A stretch of DNA of 64,000 nt from Pseudotabrizicola sp. (GTDB taxonomy: Bacteria > Pseudomonadota > Alphaproteobacteria > Rhodobacterales > Rhodobacteraceae), in the NCBI RefSeq assembly GCF_030684215.1, contig NZ_JAUXOV010000036.1:111892-175891 (forward strand), read 5' to 3'. Positions 44,233 to 52,249 of the stretch are shown piece by piece. Each line of letters begins with the position of its first letter. The stretch's first letter is position 1. The notes under the pieces were generated by a model. That model had not been told where the DNA came from. It saw nothing but the letters and a program-made list of their open reading frames with translations, and made no database searches. Position numbers and translations under genes: made by a program.

Positions 44233-44240
44233 TTTGGGTT

Positions 44241-45242
44241 TTACATGCCGCCCGCAGCAGCCAGTGGCGCGGTGTTGACGGTGGTGTCATAGCTGGGCAA
44301 CGCCGCCGGGATCGAGCCTGCGCTGACAAAAACATCGGCCACACCCTTCATGAACTCTTGCGCGCCGCCGCCCAGCCAGGTAGCGGACATCTGATCTGCA
44401 ACAGTCGGAAAGACAAAAGTGGCGATGGTTTCGGCGGTGGCAGCTTCGTCCATGCCAGAATCCGCTGCAATCACCGGAAGCATGGTGGCGTGATTGGCGC
44501 TGTCTGCCCACATGGCATTGGCATCGGCGGTAACTTTCAGGAACTTGGTCACCAGATCAGGGTTTTCCGCGACAAAAGACGCAGGGGCAGAGGTGACATC
44601 AAACACCAGAATGCCAAGCGCCTCTTTCTCGGCGCCGCTCAGCAGCACATTGCCCGCCTCTTTGGCGCGGCGCAGGCTGCCACCCCAGCCGCAGAACATC
44701 TCAACCGACCCTTGGATAAAGGCGGCTGCCCCATCCGGTGGCGCCATATCCACGATCTCAAGGTTGGCTAGATCGACGCCGAAGTGGTCCATCTGTTTCA
44801 AAAAGCCGTAATGCGCGGCCGTGCCCAACGGCACGGCTACCTTTTTACCGGAAATCTCGGCAGCGTTGTCCTTGTCGATCTCAAGAGCAGATTGGACGAC
44901 GCAATTATCGTTGTCGGCATAAGATACCGCGACATCAAGGATCTGCAGATCCTGCCCGGCACTGGTGGCGACAACAAAGGGCGGCACGCCCTGGCTTACC
45001 GCAAAATGGACGTCGCCCGCCGCCATTGCGGCCGACATGGCGGTGCCGGTGTCAAAAGCAACCCAGTTCACCTTGACGCCCATTTCAGCGTCATAGGTGC
45101 CCTGCACTTTGGCGTATTGGAACGGCATCGGCCATTCCATGAAATAGGCCACCGTCACCTCGTCCAATGCCATGGCGCTGGTGGTGCCGGCCAGAAGGGC
45201 CACGGTTGCGGCAGCAGTTGTCAGAGTCTTGCGGAATGTCAT
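44241..45242 (-). CDS. tauA: Taurine ABC transporter substrate-binding protein
   Basis: 333 residues. A Sec signal peptide ends near residue 25 (TTSAMA), followed by a type II periplasmic binding fold of the TauA/SsuA/NMT1 group. Stretches include TVAYFMEWPMPFQYAK, ISGKKVAVPLGTAAHYGFLK and DMAPPDGAAAFIQGSVEMFCGWGG. It binds taurine in the periplasm for TauBC. AAGGAGAACCCGAGG just upstream of the ATG is a strong ribosome binding site. It is the first gene of tauABC, divergent from tpa across 277 bases that contain CTGG-type boxes. Confidence 0.92.
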   Translation of the reverse strand: MTFRKTLTTAAATVALLAGTTSAMALDEVTVAYFMEWPMPFQYAKVQGTYDAEMGVKVNWVAFDTGTAMSAAMAAGDVHFAVSQGVPPFVVATSAGQDLQILDVAVSYADNDNCVVQSALEIDKDNAAEISGKKVAVPLGTAAHYGFLKQMDHFGVDLANLEIVDMAPPDGAAAFIQGSVEMFCGWGGSLRRAKEAGNVLLSGAEKEALGILVFDVTSAPASFVAENPDLVTKFLKVTADANAMWADSANHATMLPVIAADSGMDEAATAETIATFVFPTVADQMSATWLGGGAQEFMKGVADVFVSAGSIPAALPSYDTTVNTAPLAAAGGM

Positions 45243-45432
45243 CCTCGGGTTCTCCTTGTTGGTGTCAGTTGCTTTTCTGCTTTTGCTCTTGCCCTCATTG
45301 GTCGGGGCAGCTTTCGGTCTGTCCAGCGGCTTGACCGGGTTTCAGGAAATCGGAAGGACTGCTTCCACAGGCGTCAGGCCGTTGCCCTGTGATCTTTGCC
45401 CTGCTTTCGCCATGTGCAAAACGATTTTGTAA

Positions 45433-45465
45433 CTGGCATTATCGGGGCGGGGCGTCTGGCCCTAC
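45433..45465 (+). promoter_or_regulatory. Candidate TauR box pair upstream of tpa
   Basis: CTGGCATTAT (45433-45442) and CTGGCCCTAC (45456-45465) are direct repeats with starts 23 bases apart, ending 54 bases before the tpa ATG. They resemble the CTGGACTTAA repeats I recall for Rhodobacter capsulatus TauR, and the spacing equals that of the pair upstream of xsc. They could also serve the divergent tauA promoter. Confidence 0.6.
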
Positions 45466-45519
45466 GAATGCCCGCGTCAAAGGCGGATGCTGACACATCA
45501 CGCACAAAGGGGCACAGCC

Positions 45520-46896
45520 ATGGATGGCTACAGCAGCAATGATATCTCCGCGGTGGTCGAGGCCGACCGCGCCCATGTCTGGCATCATCTGAGCCAGCAC
45601 AAACTCTATGAAACCGTTGATCCGCGCGTGATCATCGAGGGTAAGGGCATGCGGGTCTGGGATGCGCGCGGCAAAGAGCATCTGGATGCGGTGTCGGGTG
45701 GGGTCTGGACGGTGAACGTGGGCTATGGCCGCGAGAGCATCGCCAACGCCGTGCGCGACCAGCTGATCAAGATGAACTACTTTGCAGGCGCCGCAGGGTC
45801 CGTGCCTGGCGCGCGATTTGCCCAAAGATTGATCGAAAAGATGCCGGGGCTGAGCCGGGTTTACTATTCGAACTCGGGCTCTGAGGCGAATGAGAAGGTT
45901 TACAAGATGGTGCGCCAGATCGCGCACAAGCATCATGGCGGCAAGAAGTGGAAAATCCTGTACCGCGAAAGGGATTATCACGGCACCACCATCGGCACTC
46001 TGGCGACCAGCGGGCAAGCGCAGCGGGCGGCGCAATACGGGCCCTACCCGGATGGGTTCGTGATTGTGCCCCATTGTCTGGAATACCGCGCGCAATGGGA
46101 CGTGGCGCATTACGGTGAGCGGGCGGCTGACGCGATTGAGGAGGTTATCCTGCGCGAAGGCCCCGATACCGTCGGTTGTCTGGTGCTGGAACCGATCACG
46201 GCCGGTGGCGGGGTGATCGTGCCGCCAGCGGGCTATTGGGAACGGGTGCAGGAGATTTGCCGCAAGTATGACATCTTGCTGCACATCGACGAGGTGGTCT
46301 GCGGCGTGGGCCGGACCGGCACCTGGTTTGGCTATCAGCATTACGGCATCAAGCCCGATTTCGTGACCATGGCGAAGGGTGTTGCCTCTGGCTATGCGGC
46401 GATTTCCTGCACGGTAACGACCGAAGCGGTGTTTGACCTGTTCAAGGACGATCCCACAGATACGATGAGCTATTTCCGCGACATCTCGACCTTTGGCGGC
46501 TGCACCGCCGGGCCTGCGGCGGCGCTGGAGAACATGAAGATCATCGAGGATGAGGATTTGCTGAACAACACCATTACCATGGGCGAGCGCTGTCTGAACA
46601 ACCTGCGCGCACTGATGGACAAGCACAAGGCCATTGGCGATGTGCGTGGCAAGGGGTTGTTCCTTGGGGCCGAACTGGTGGCAGACCGCGGCACGAAAGA
46701 AGCGCTGGACGAGAAAAGGGTGCAGGCAGTGGTGGCCGATTGCATGGCGCAAGGGGTGATTATCGGGGCCACGAACCGATCGGTTCCGGGCCTGAACAAC
46801 ACGTTGTGCCTGTCGCCAGCGCTGATTGCCACGCCGGATGACATTGACCAGATCACCGATGCGATTGATCAGGCCCTGACGCGGGTATGTGGCTGA
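45520..46896 (+). CDS. tpa: Taurine-pyruvate aminotransferase
   Basis: 458 residues, class III PLP-dependent omega-aminotransferase. SGSEANEKVYKMVRQ binds the cofactor phosphate region, HIDEVVCGVGRTG holds the PLP-contacting Asp, and TMAKGVASGYAAI the Schiff-base Lys. It transfers the amino group of taurine to pyruvate, giving sulfoacetaldehyde and alanine. ATG 45520 is chosen over an in-frame upstream start at 45487 because AAAGGGG lies about 10 bases before it. Taurine transport genes are divergent upstream, tauR and xsc follow, and a strong terminator ends it. Confidence 0.93.
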   Translation: MDGYSSNDISAVVEADRAHVWHHLSQHKLYETVDPRVIIEGKGMRVWDARGKEHLDAVSGGVWTVNVGYGRESIANAVRDQLIKMNYFAGAAGSVPGARFAQRLIEKMPGLSRVYYSNSGSEANEKVYKMVRQIAHKHHGGKKWKILYRERDYHGTTIGTLATSGQAQRAAQYGPYPDGFVIVPHCLEYRAQWDVAHYGERAADAIEEVILREGPDTVGCLVLEPITAGGGVIVPPAGYWERVQEICRKYDILLHIDEVVCGVGRTGTWFGYQHYGIKPDFVTMAKGVASGYAAISCTVTTEAVFDLFKDDPTDTMSYFRDISTFGGCTAGPAAALENMKIIEDEDLLNNTITMGERCLNNLRALMDKHKAIGDVRGKGLFLGAELVADRGTKEALDEKRVQAVVADCMAQGVIIGATNRSVPGLNNTLCLSPALIATPDDIDQITDAIDQALTRVCG

Positions 46897-46916
46897 CGGT
46901 GTTTCAAGGGAATTGA

Positions 46917-46945
46917 ATCCTCTGCCCCAAAGTGGGGCAGAGGAT
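46917..46945 (+). terminator. Rho-independent terminator after tpa
   Basis: ATCCTCTGCCCC (46917-46928) pairs perfectly with GGGGCAGAGGAT (46934-46945), a 12-bp stem with an AAAGT loop, followed by ATTCGTTTTA. It is the clearest terminator in the window. Confidence 0.85.
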
Positions 46946-46998
46946 ATTCGTTTTATGTCGTCGTCGCGTGCCGCTCCTCCTCCGCATTGCCTCTGGCG

Positions 46999-47024
46999 GG
47001 AGTATTTTTGCCAAGATGAAAGCG
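46999..47024 (+). repeat. Intergenic repeat element, copy 5
   Basis: GGAGTATTTTTGCCAAGATG... is identical to copy 2 (28264-28288) over about 23 bases, from GTATTTTTGCC through AAGCG. It lies between the tpa terminator and the tauR promoter. Confidence 0.6.
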
Positions 47025-47053
47025 GCTTGACCTTTGCATGGTGGCAGCGTTTT

Positions 47054-47078
47054 CTGGACTTATTCGTGATAAGGCCAG
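47054..47078. promoter_or_regulatory. Candidate TauR autoregulatory site
   Basis: CTGGACTTAT (47054-47063) and ATAAGGCCAG (47069-47078) form an inverted pair with a 5-base spacer and one mismatch, ending 3 bases before the tauR ATG. Binding there would block initiation, which suggests autorepression. Confidence 0.55.
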
Positions 47079-47081
47079 ATC

Positions 47082-48545
47082 ATGCCCATTCCAGTTGAAG
47101 CGTTTTTTCTGCCGCCGGGCGCTGTTGGCACCTTGCAAAGCCGGATCCGGTCGATGGTGGTGCAAGGGGTTCTGGCGGGGCGGTTGCGGCCCGGGGACAA
47201 GATGCCATCTTCGCGCGGATTGGCGGCCCATCTGGGGATCAGCCGCATTACGGTGACGCTGGCCTATGCCGATCTGGTGTCGTCTGATTATCTGTCGGCA
47301 AAGGGGCGATCGGGGTATTTCGTATCAGACACGGCGCCGCGTGCGCCGGAGTTTCCATCCGCGCCCGTGCGCGATGAGGGGGTGGATTTTGCGGCGTTGA
47401 CTGGCGCGCGGTTTTCGCGTTTGGCGCGGCTTGCCAAGCCCGAGGATTGGGAGCGATATCCGTTTCCTTTTATTTACGGGCAGGCGGATGCGGCGCTGTT
47501 TGATCACCAGAACTGGCGGTCTTGTGCGCTTCGTGCCTTGGGGCGACGCGATTTTGCGGCGCTGACCTCGGATTATTATGAGCGCGATGATCCCTTGTTG
47601 CTTGAGCATGTAGTGCGCAGCATTCTGCCGCGCCGGGGGATTGCCGCGCGCGCCGAGGAGGTTTTGCTGACCATGGGCGCGCAGAACGCGTTGTGGATTG
47701 CCGCACAGGTCTTGCTGGGGCCGGGCAAGCGGGCGGTGATGGAAAATCCCGGCTATCCGGGGCTGCGCGCCATTCTGGAGCCATCAGGGACGGAGGTGCT
47801 GGCGGTTGATGTTGATGAGGGCGGATTGCCGCCGGAGCAAGTGCCTGATGGCGTGGATGTGGTGTTCACCACCGCATCGCATCAGTGCCCGACCAATGCG
47901 ACCATGCCTGTCGCGCGCCGTGTGGCGCTGCTGGAAGCGGCGGCGCGGCAGGGGTTTGTCGTGGTCGAGGATGATTATGAATTCGAGATGTCATTTCTGA
48001 AACCCGTCGCCCCGGCGCTGAAGTCTTTGGACCGTGACGGCCGGGTGATTTATGCGGGCTCGTTTTCCAAGTCGATCTTTCCGGGGCTGCGCCTGGGGTA
48101 TCTGGTGGCCTCGCCCAGCTTTATTGCCGAGGCGCGGGCGCTGCGGTCGATGGTTTTGCGCCATCCACCGGGGCATATCCAGCGCACGGTGGCCTATTTT
48201 CTGGCCGATGGTCATTATGATGCGCTGATCAACCGGATGCGGGTGGCGTTCCGGCGCCGGCGGCAGGTGATGGAGGAGGCGTTGGCCGAACAGCGTCTGA
48301 GCGTGGCGGGGCAGGGCGGCTTTGGTGGCTCAAGCATCTGGATGCGGGCGGCGGACGGGGTGGACACCGAGGTGCTGGCGGCGCGGCTGCGCGAAGTTGG
48401 TGTGCTGATTGAACCGGGGCGGGCGTTCTTTCACCCCGACCGGGTCAGTCGGCAGTTTTATCGGCTGGCCTATTCCTCGATTGCGCCGTCGCGGATACCC
48501 GAGGGGATTGCGCGGATCGCCACTGCTTTGGGGCAGATGCGGTAG
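47082..48545 (+). CDS. tauR: MocR-type GntR/aminotransferase regulator of taurine genes (TauR)
   Basis: 487 residues. The N-terminal winged helix (about 12-82) contains GDKMPSSRGLAAHLGISRITV. A fold-type I aminotransferase-like domain (about 115-487) follows, with VVEDDYEFEM and the PLP Lys motif YAGSFSKSIFPGLRLGY. MocR proteins sense PLP-linked amino compounds. Lying between tpa and xsc, with TauR-like boxes before each, it is very probably the taurine activator. A box pair overlaps its own start region. Confidence 0.9.
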   Translation: MPIPVEAFFLPPGAVGTLQSRIRSMVVQGVLAGRLRPGDKMPSSRGLAAHLGISRITVTLAYADLVSSDYLSAKGRSGYFVSDTAPRAPEFPSAPVRDEGVDFAALTGARFSRLARLAKPEDWERYPFPFIYGQADAALFDHQNWRSCALRALGRRDFAALTSDYYERDDPLLLEHVVRSILPRRGIAARAEEVLLTMGAQNALWIAAQVLLGPGKRAVMENPGYPGLRAILEPSGTEVLAVDVDEGGLPPEQVPDGVDVVFTTASHQCPTNATMPVARRVALLEAAARQGFVVVEDDYEFEMSFLKPVAPALKSLDRDGRVIYAGSFSKSIFPGLRLGYLVASPSFIAEARALRSMVLRHPPGHIQRTVAYFLADGHYDALINRMRVAFRRRRQVMEEALAEQRLSVAGQGGFGGSSIWMRAADGVDTEVLAARLREVGVLIEPGRAFFHPDRVSRQFYRLAYSSIAPSRIPEGIARIATALGQMR

Positions 48546-48553
48546 CGGCACAA

Positions 48554-48586
48554 CTGGACCTAAAGTCGCGCGCGCTCTGGCCCTAA
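48554..48586 (+). promoter_or_regulatory. Candidate TauR box pair upstream of xsc
   Basis: CTGGACCTAA (48554-48563) and CTGGCCCTAA (48577-48586) are direct repeats with starts 23 bases apart, differing at one position, 59 bases before the xsc ATG. Spacing and distance match the pair before tpa. Confidence 0.7.
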
Positions 48587-48645
48587 GGCTGGTTTGGCGC
48601 CGCCGTTAGAGTGGGGGTCAGATCCATAATGCCGGAGCCAAGCCC

Positions 48646-50418
48646 ATGCGTATGACCACCGAAGAAGCCTTTGTCAAAGTCTTGCAGCGGCATGGAATTG
48701 AGCATGCTTTCGGCATCATCGGGTCGGCCTTCATGCCGATCTCTGATCTGTTTCCACGGGCGGGAATCACCTTTTGGGATTGCGCGCATGAGGGCAGCGG
48801 CGGGATGATGGCCGATGGCTATACCCGTGCATCGGGCAAGATGAGCATGATGATCGCGCAAAACGGACCGGGGATCACCAATTTCGTGACCGCCGTGAAG
48901 ACCGCGTACTGGAATCACACCCCGCTTTTGCTGGTCACGCCGCAGGCGGCGAACAAGACCATCGGCATGGGCGGGTTTCAGGAAGTGGAACAGATGGCGC
49001 TGTTCAAGGACATGGTCTGCTATCAGGAAGAGGTGCGCGACGCGTCGCGTGTGGCCGAGGTGCTGAACCGCTGTATCTTGCAGGCCAAGCGTCAGTCCGC
49101 CCCGGCGCAAATCAACATGCCGCGTGATTTCTGGACACAGGTGATTGATATCGACCTGCCCGCCGTGGTGGAGTTCGAACGCCCTTCGGGTGGCGAGGCG
49201 GCGATTGAGGCCGCGGCAGAGTTGCTGTCATCCGCGAAGTTCCCGGTTATCTTGAACGGCGCGGGCGTGGTGCTGGCGGGGGCCATTCCAGCCAGCATGG
49301 CGCTGGCAGAGCGGTTGGATGCGCCGGTCTGCGTGGGCTATCAGCACAACGATGCCTTCCCTGGCTCGCATCCGCTGTTTGCCGGGCCATTGGGCTACAA
49401 CGGGAGCAAGGCCGCAATGGAGTTGATTTCGGGTGCAGATGTGGTATTCTGTTTAGGTACCCGGTTAAACCCGTTTTCAACGCTCCCGGGATACGCGCTG
49501 GACTACTGGCCGAAAGCGGCCAAGATCATCCAAGTCGATATCAACCCGGATCGGATCGGGCTGACGAAAAAGGTGACAATCGGTATTGTCGGCGACGCTA
49601 AAAAGGTCGCCGAAGCGGTTTTGGCGCGATTGGCCATCACCGCCGGTGACCATGCGCGTAGAGAACGCAGAGCAAAGATTGCACAGACAAAATCGGTGTG
49701 GGCGCAGGCGCTGTCATCCATGGATCACGAAGAAGATGATCCGGGCACGTCATGGAATCAGCGGGCACGCGATGCCAAGCCTGATTGGATGAGTCCGCGC
49801 ATGGCATGGCGCGCGATTCAGTCGGCGCTGCCGCGTGAGGCGATTATTTCCAGCGATATCGGTAACAATTGCGCGATTGGCAACGCCTATCCGACGTTTG
49901 AGTCGGGGCGCAAATACCTTGCGCCGGGCCTGTTTGGCCCGTGTGGATATGGTCTGCCTTCTATCATCGGGGCCAAGATCGCGTGCCCGGATGTGCCGGT
50001 GGTGGGTTTTGCCGGGGATGGGGCGTTTGGGATTGCGGTGACTGAGTTGACCGCGATTGGCCGCCCGGAATGGCCTGCGATTACCATGGTTGTGTTCCGC
50101 AATTATCAGTGGGGCGCGGAAAAACGCAATTCCACCCTGTGGTATGACGACAATTTCGTCGGCACCGAACTGGACGAGGGCGTAAGCTATGCTGCCATCG
50201 CGCGGGCGTGCGGGTTGCAGGGCGTGCAGGCCAGCACGATGGAGGGGTTGCGCGCGGCACTGACCACGGCGCTGGCCGACCAAAAGGCGGGCAAGACCAC
50301 GCTGATCGAGGCGCTTATCAACCAAGAACTGGGCGAGCCGTTCCGCCGCGATGCGATGAAGAAACCCGTTGAAGTTGCTGGTATTTCTGCCGCTGACATG
50401 CGCCCTCAAACGGTATGA
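48646..50418 (+). CDS. xsc: Sulfoacetaldehyde acetyltransferase
   Basis: 590 residues, thiamine diphosphate-dependent. It splits sulfoacetaldehyde with phosphate into acetyl phosphate and sulfite. The three-domain ThDP layout is clear: pyrimidine-binding N-terminus with FGIIGSAFMPISDLFP and CAHEGSGGMMADGYTRASG (catalytic Glu region), a central domain, and the diphosphate/Mg motif GDGAFGIAVTELTAIGR near residue 455. GGAG lies about 10 bases before the ATG. It starts a tightly coupled run with tauE, ackA and soeABC: the xsc stop overlaps the tauE ATG. Confidence 0.95.
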   Translation: MRMTTEEAFVKVLQRHGIEHAFGIIGSAFMPISDLFPRAGITFWDCAHEGSGGMMADGYTRASGKMSMMIAQNGPGITNFVTAVKTAYWNHTPLLLVTPQAANKTIGMGGFQEVEQMALFKDMVCYQEEVRDASRVAEVLNRCILQAKRQSAPAQINMPRDFWTQVIDIDLPAVVEFERPSGGEAAIEAAAELLSSAKFPVILNGAGVVLAGAIPASMALAERLDAPVCVGYQHNDAFPGSHPLFAGPLGYNGSKAAMELISGADVVFCLGTRLNPFSTLPGYALDYWPKAAKIIQVDINPDRIGLTKKVTIGIVGDAKKVAEAVLARLAITAGDHARRERRAKIAQTKSVWAQALSSMDHEEDDPGTSWNQRARDAKPDWMSPRMAWRAIQSALPREAIISSDIGNNCAIGNAYPTFESGRKYLAPGLFGPCGYGLPSIIGAKIACPDVPVVGFAGDGAFGIAVTELTAIGRPEWPAITMVVFRNYQWGAEKRNSTLWYDDNFVGTELDEGVSYAAIARACGLQGVQASTMEGLRAALTTALADQKAGKTTLIEALINQELGEPFRRDAMKKPVEVAGISAADMRPQTV

Positions 50419-51155
50419 TCCCCTTTGGCCTGACCCGGCTGGAGGCGGTTCTGGTCGCAGTTGGAATGGTCGTCGCAGGCTATGTGCGCGGCTATTCCGG
50501 CTTTGGGTTTGCTGCGCTGGTCATGCTGTTTGCGGCGTTGGTGACCGACCCGTTCCCCTTTGTGCCGGTGGTCATTCTGGCCGACATCTTCATGACGGCG
50601 GGGCAGGCGCGGGGGATCTGGGCACATATTGACTGGCGGCGGGTGGCGGGGCTGTTCGTGGGCTGTCTGGTCGGGGTGCCGCTGGGGGTCGCTGCGATTA
50701 GCTGGGCCGGGGCTGACCTTGGGCGCGCGGTGCTGTCGGGCTTTGTGCTGGCGATGTGTGTTTTGCTGCTGGTGGGTTGGCACATCGGGCGGCAGGGGCA
50801 TGGCGTGCATGTCGGCGTGGGCGCGGTGTCGGGGTTTGCCAATGGCATGGGGGTTGGCGGTTTGCCGGTGGCGGTGTTCTTCACCGCGCAAGGCGTGGCG
50901 CCTGTGGTGTTTCGGGCGACCGTCATCGCCTATTTCACAGCGTTGGATCTGTGGTCTTTGCCGGTGCTTTGGCATGCCGGACAGATCACCCGCGACAGTT
51001 TTATCGCGACAGCCCTTGGTTTGCCCTTCATGCTGGTCGGGCTATGGTTGGGCGGGCGCAGGTTTGCCCGGACCAGTCCGCAAGACTTTCGGCGCTTTGC
51101 CATCCTGTTGCTGACAGCTTTGTCGGTGGCGGGGCTTTTGAAATCGGTGATCTGA
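50415..51155 (+). CDS. tauE: TauE/SafE family sulfite exporter
   Basis: 246 residues with about seven or eight hydrophobic segments. YVRGYSGFGFAALVMLFAAL near the N-terminus is the typical TSUP/TauE repeat, and a matching GFANGMGVGGLPVAVFF begins the second half. In sulfonate-degrading bacteria this family exports the sulfite released by Xsc. ATGA overlap with xsc, and a one-base overlap (TGATG) with ackA. Confidence 0.88.
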   Translation: MIPFGLTRLEAVLVAVGMVVAGYVRGYSGFGFAALVMLFAALVTDPFPFVPVVILADIFMTAGQARGIWAHIDWRRVAGLFVGCLVGVPLGVAAISWAGADLGRAVLSGFVLAMCVLLLVGWHIGRQGHGVHVGVGAVSGFANGMGVGGLPVAVFFTAQGVAPVVFRATVIAYFTALDLWSLPVLWHAGQITRDSFIATALGLPFMLVGLWLGGRRFARTSPQDFRRFAILLLTALSVAGLLKSVI

Positions 51156-52249
51156 TGCTGCTGGTGATCAATTCGGGGTCTTCTTCGGTCAAGCTGGCGG
51201 CGTTTGACGGGACCGACCTGCACGCGCAAACCCAGGTCGAGGCGATTGGCTCGGGCGGGCCTGCCGATCACGCGCAGGCCTTGGCGATTGGGTTGGACAA
51301 GCTGTCACTGCCTCTGGGTCAGGTGCGGGCGGCGGCGCACCGGGTCGTGCATGGCGGCATGCGGCTGACCCAGACCTGCCGGATCACGCCCGAGGTTGAG
51401 GCCGAGATAGAGGCCTGCGCCGGTTTTGCGCCCTTGCACAATCCGCCCGCGCTGGCAGGCATTCGCGCTGTGGCCAAGCTGTGGTCAGCGGTGCCGCAAT
51501 ATGCCGCCTTCGACACGGCGTTTCATGCGGCCAATCCAGAGGTGGCAACTGGCTATGCCTTGCCCATGGCCGAGCGCGTGCGCGGGTTGCGGCGCTATGG
51601 CTTTCATGGTCTGTCCTACGCCGCAATTGTTCGAAAAGTGCAATTAATTTCCGGGAAGACGGTTCCAAAGCGTATGCTTTCGTTCCATTTAGGCAATGGT
51701 GCATCGGCCTGTGCCATCCTGAACGGCCGGTCTGTTGCGTCCAGCATGGGGTTTTCACCGCTGGATGGCCTGACCATGGGCACCCGCCCCGGTGGTCTTG
51801 ATCCGGCTGTGGTTCTGGACATGGCCGCGCGCCATGGGGTGGATGGGGCCGCCCGGATATTGAACCGCGATTGCGGATTGAAAGGGCTGGCCGGCACCAA
51901 TGACATGCGCGCCCTGCACGCGGCAGGCACGCCCGAGGCTGCCTTTGCCATCGAGCATTTCTGCTATTGGGCCGCGCGGCACGGCGCATCGCTATGCGCG
52001 GCGATGGGGGGGCTGGATGCGATCACCTTTACCGGCGGAATTGGTGAGAATGACGGTATTACCCGTTCCAAAATCGTAAAGCACCTTGCCTTTCTGGGGG
52101 CTGTCATCGACGCTGACGCGAATGCGCGGGGCGATCACGCCCTGCACGCGGCGACATCCAGTGTCGCAATCTGGACAGTTCCCGCCGATGAGGAGCGCCA
52201 GATTGCTATGGAAGCTGCCGCAGCGATGGACCGGGAGGGGCCCAAGTGA
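51155..52249 (+). CDS. ackA: Acetate kinase
   Basis: 364 residues. It transfers phosphate from acetyl phosphate to ADP, so here it would recover ATP from the Xsc product. N-terminal NSGSSSVKLA, the AAHRVVHGG motif, YGFHGLSY, FHLGNGASACAI and the C-terminal TGGIGEND are all in place, and the length is slightly short of the usual 395-400. ATG 51155 overlaps the tauE stop by one base. The gene ends in a GTGA overlap with soeA. Taurine loci more often carry pta next to xsc. Confidence 0.93.
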   Translation: MLLVINSGSSSVKLAAFDGTDLHAQTQVEAIGSGGPADHAQALAIGLDKLSLPLGQVRAAAHRVVHGGMRLTQTCRITPEVEAEIEACAGFAPLHNPPALAGIRAVAKLWSAVPQYAAFDTAFHAANPEVATGYALPMAERVRGLRRYGFHGLSYAAIVRKVQLISGKTVPKRMLSFHLGNGASACAILNGRSVASSMGFSPLDGLTMGTRPGGLDPAVVLDMAARHGVDGAARILNRDCGLKGLAGTNDMRALHAAGTPEAAFAIEHFCYWAARHGASLCAAMGGLDAITFTGGIGENDGITRSKIVKHLAFLGAVIDADANARGDHALHAATSSVAIWTVPADEERQIAMEAAAAMDREGPK

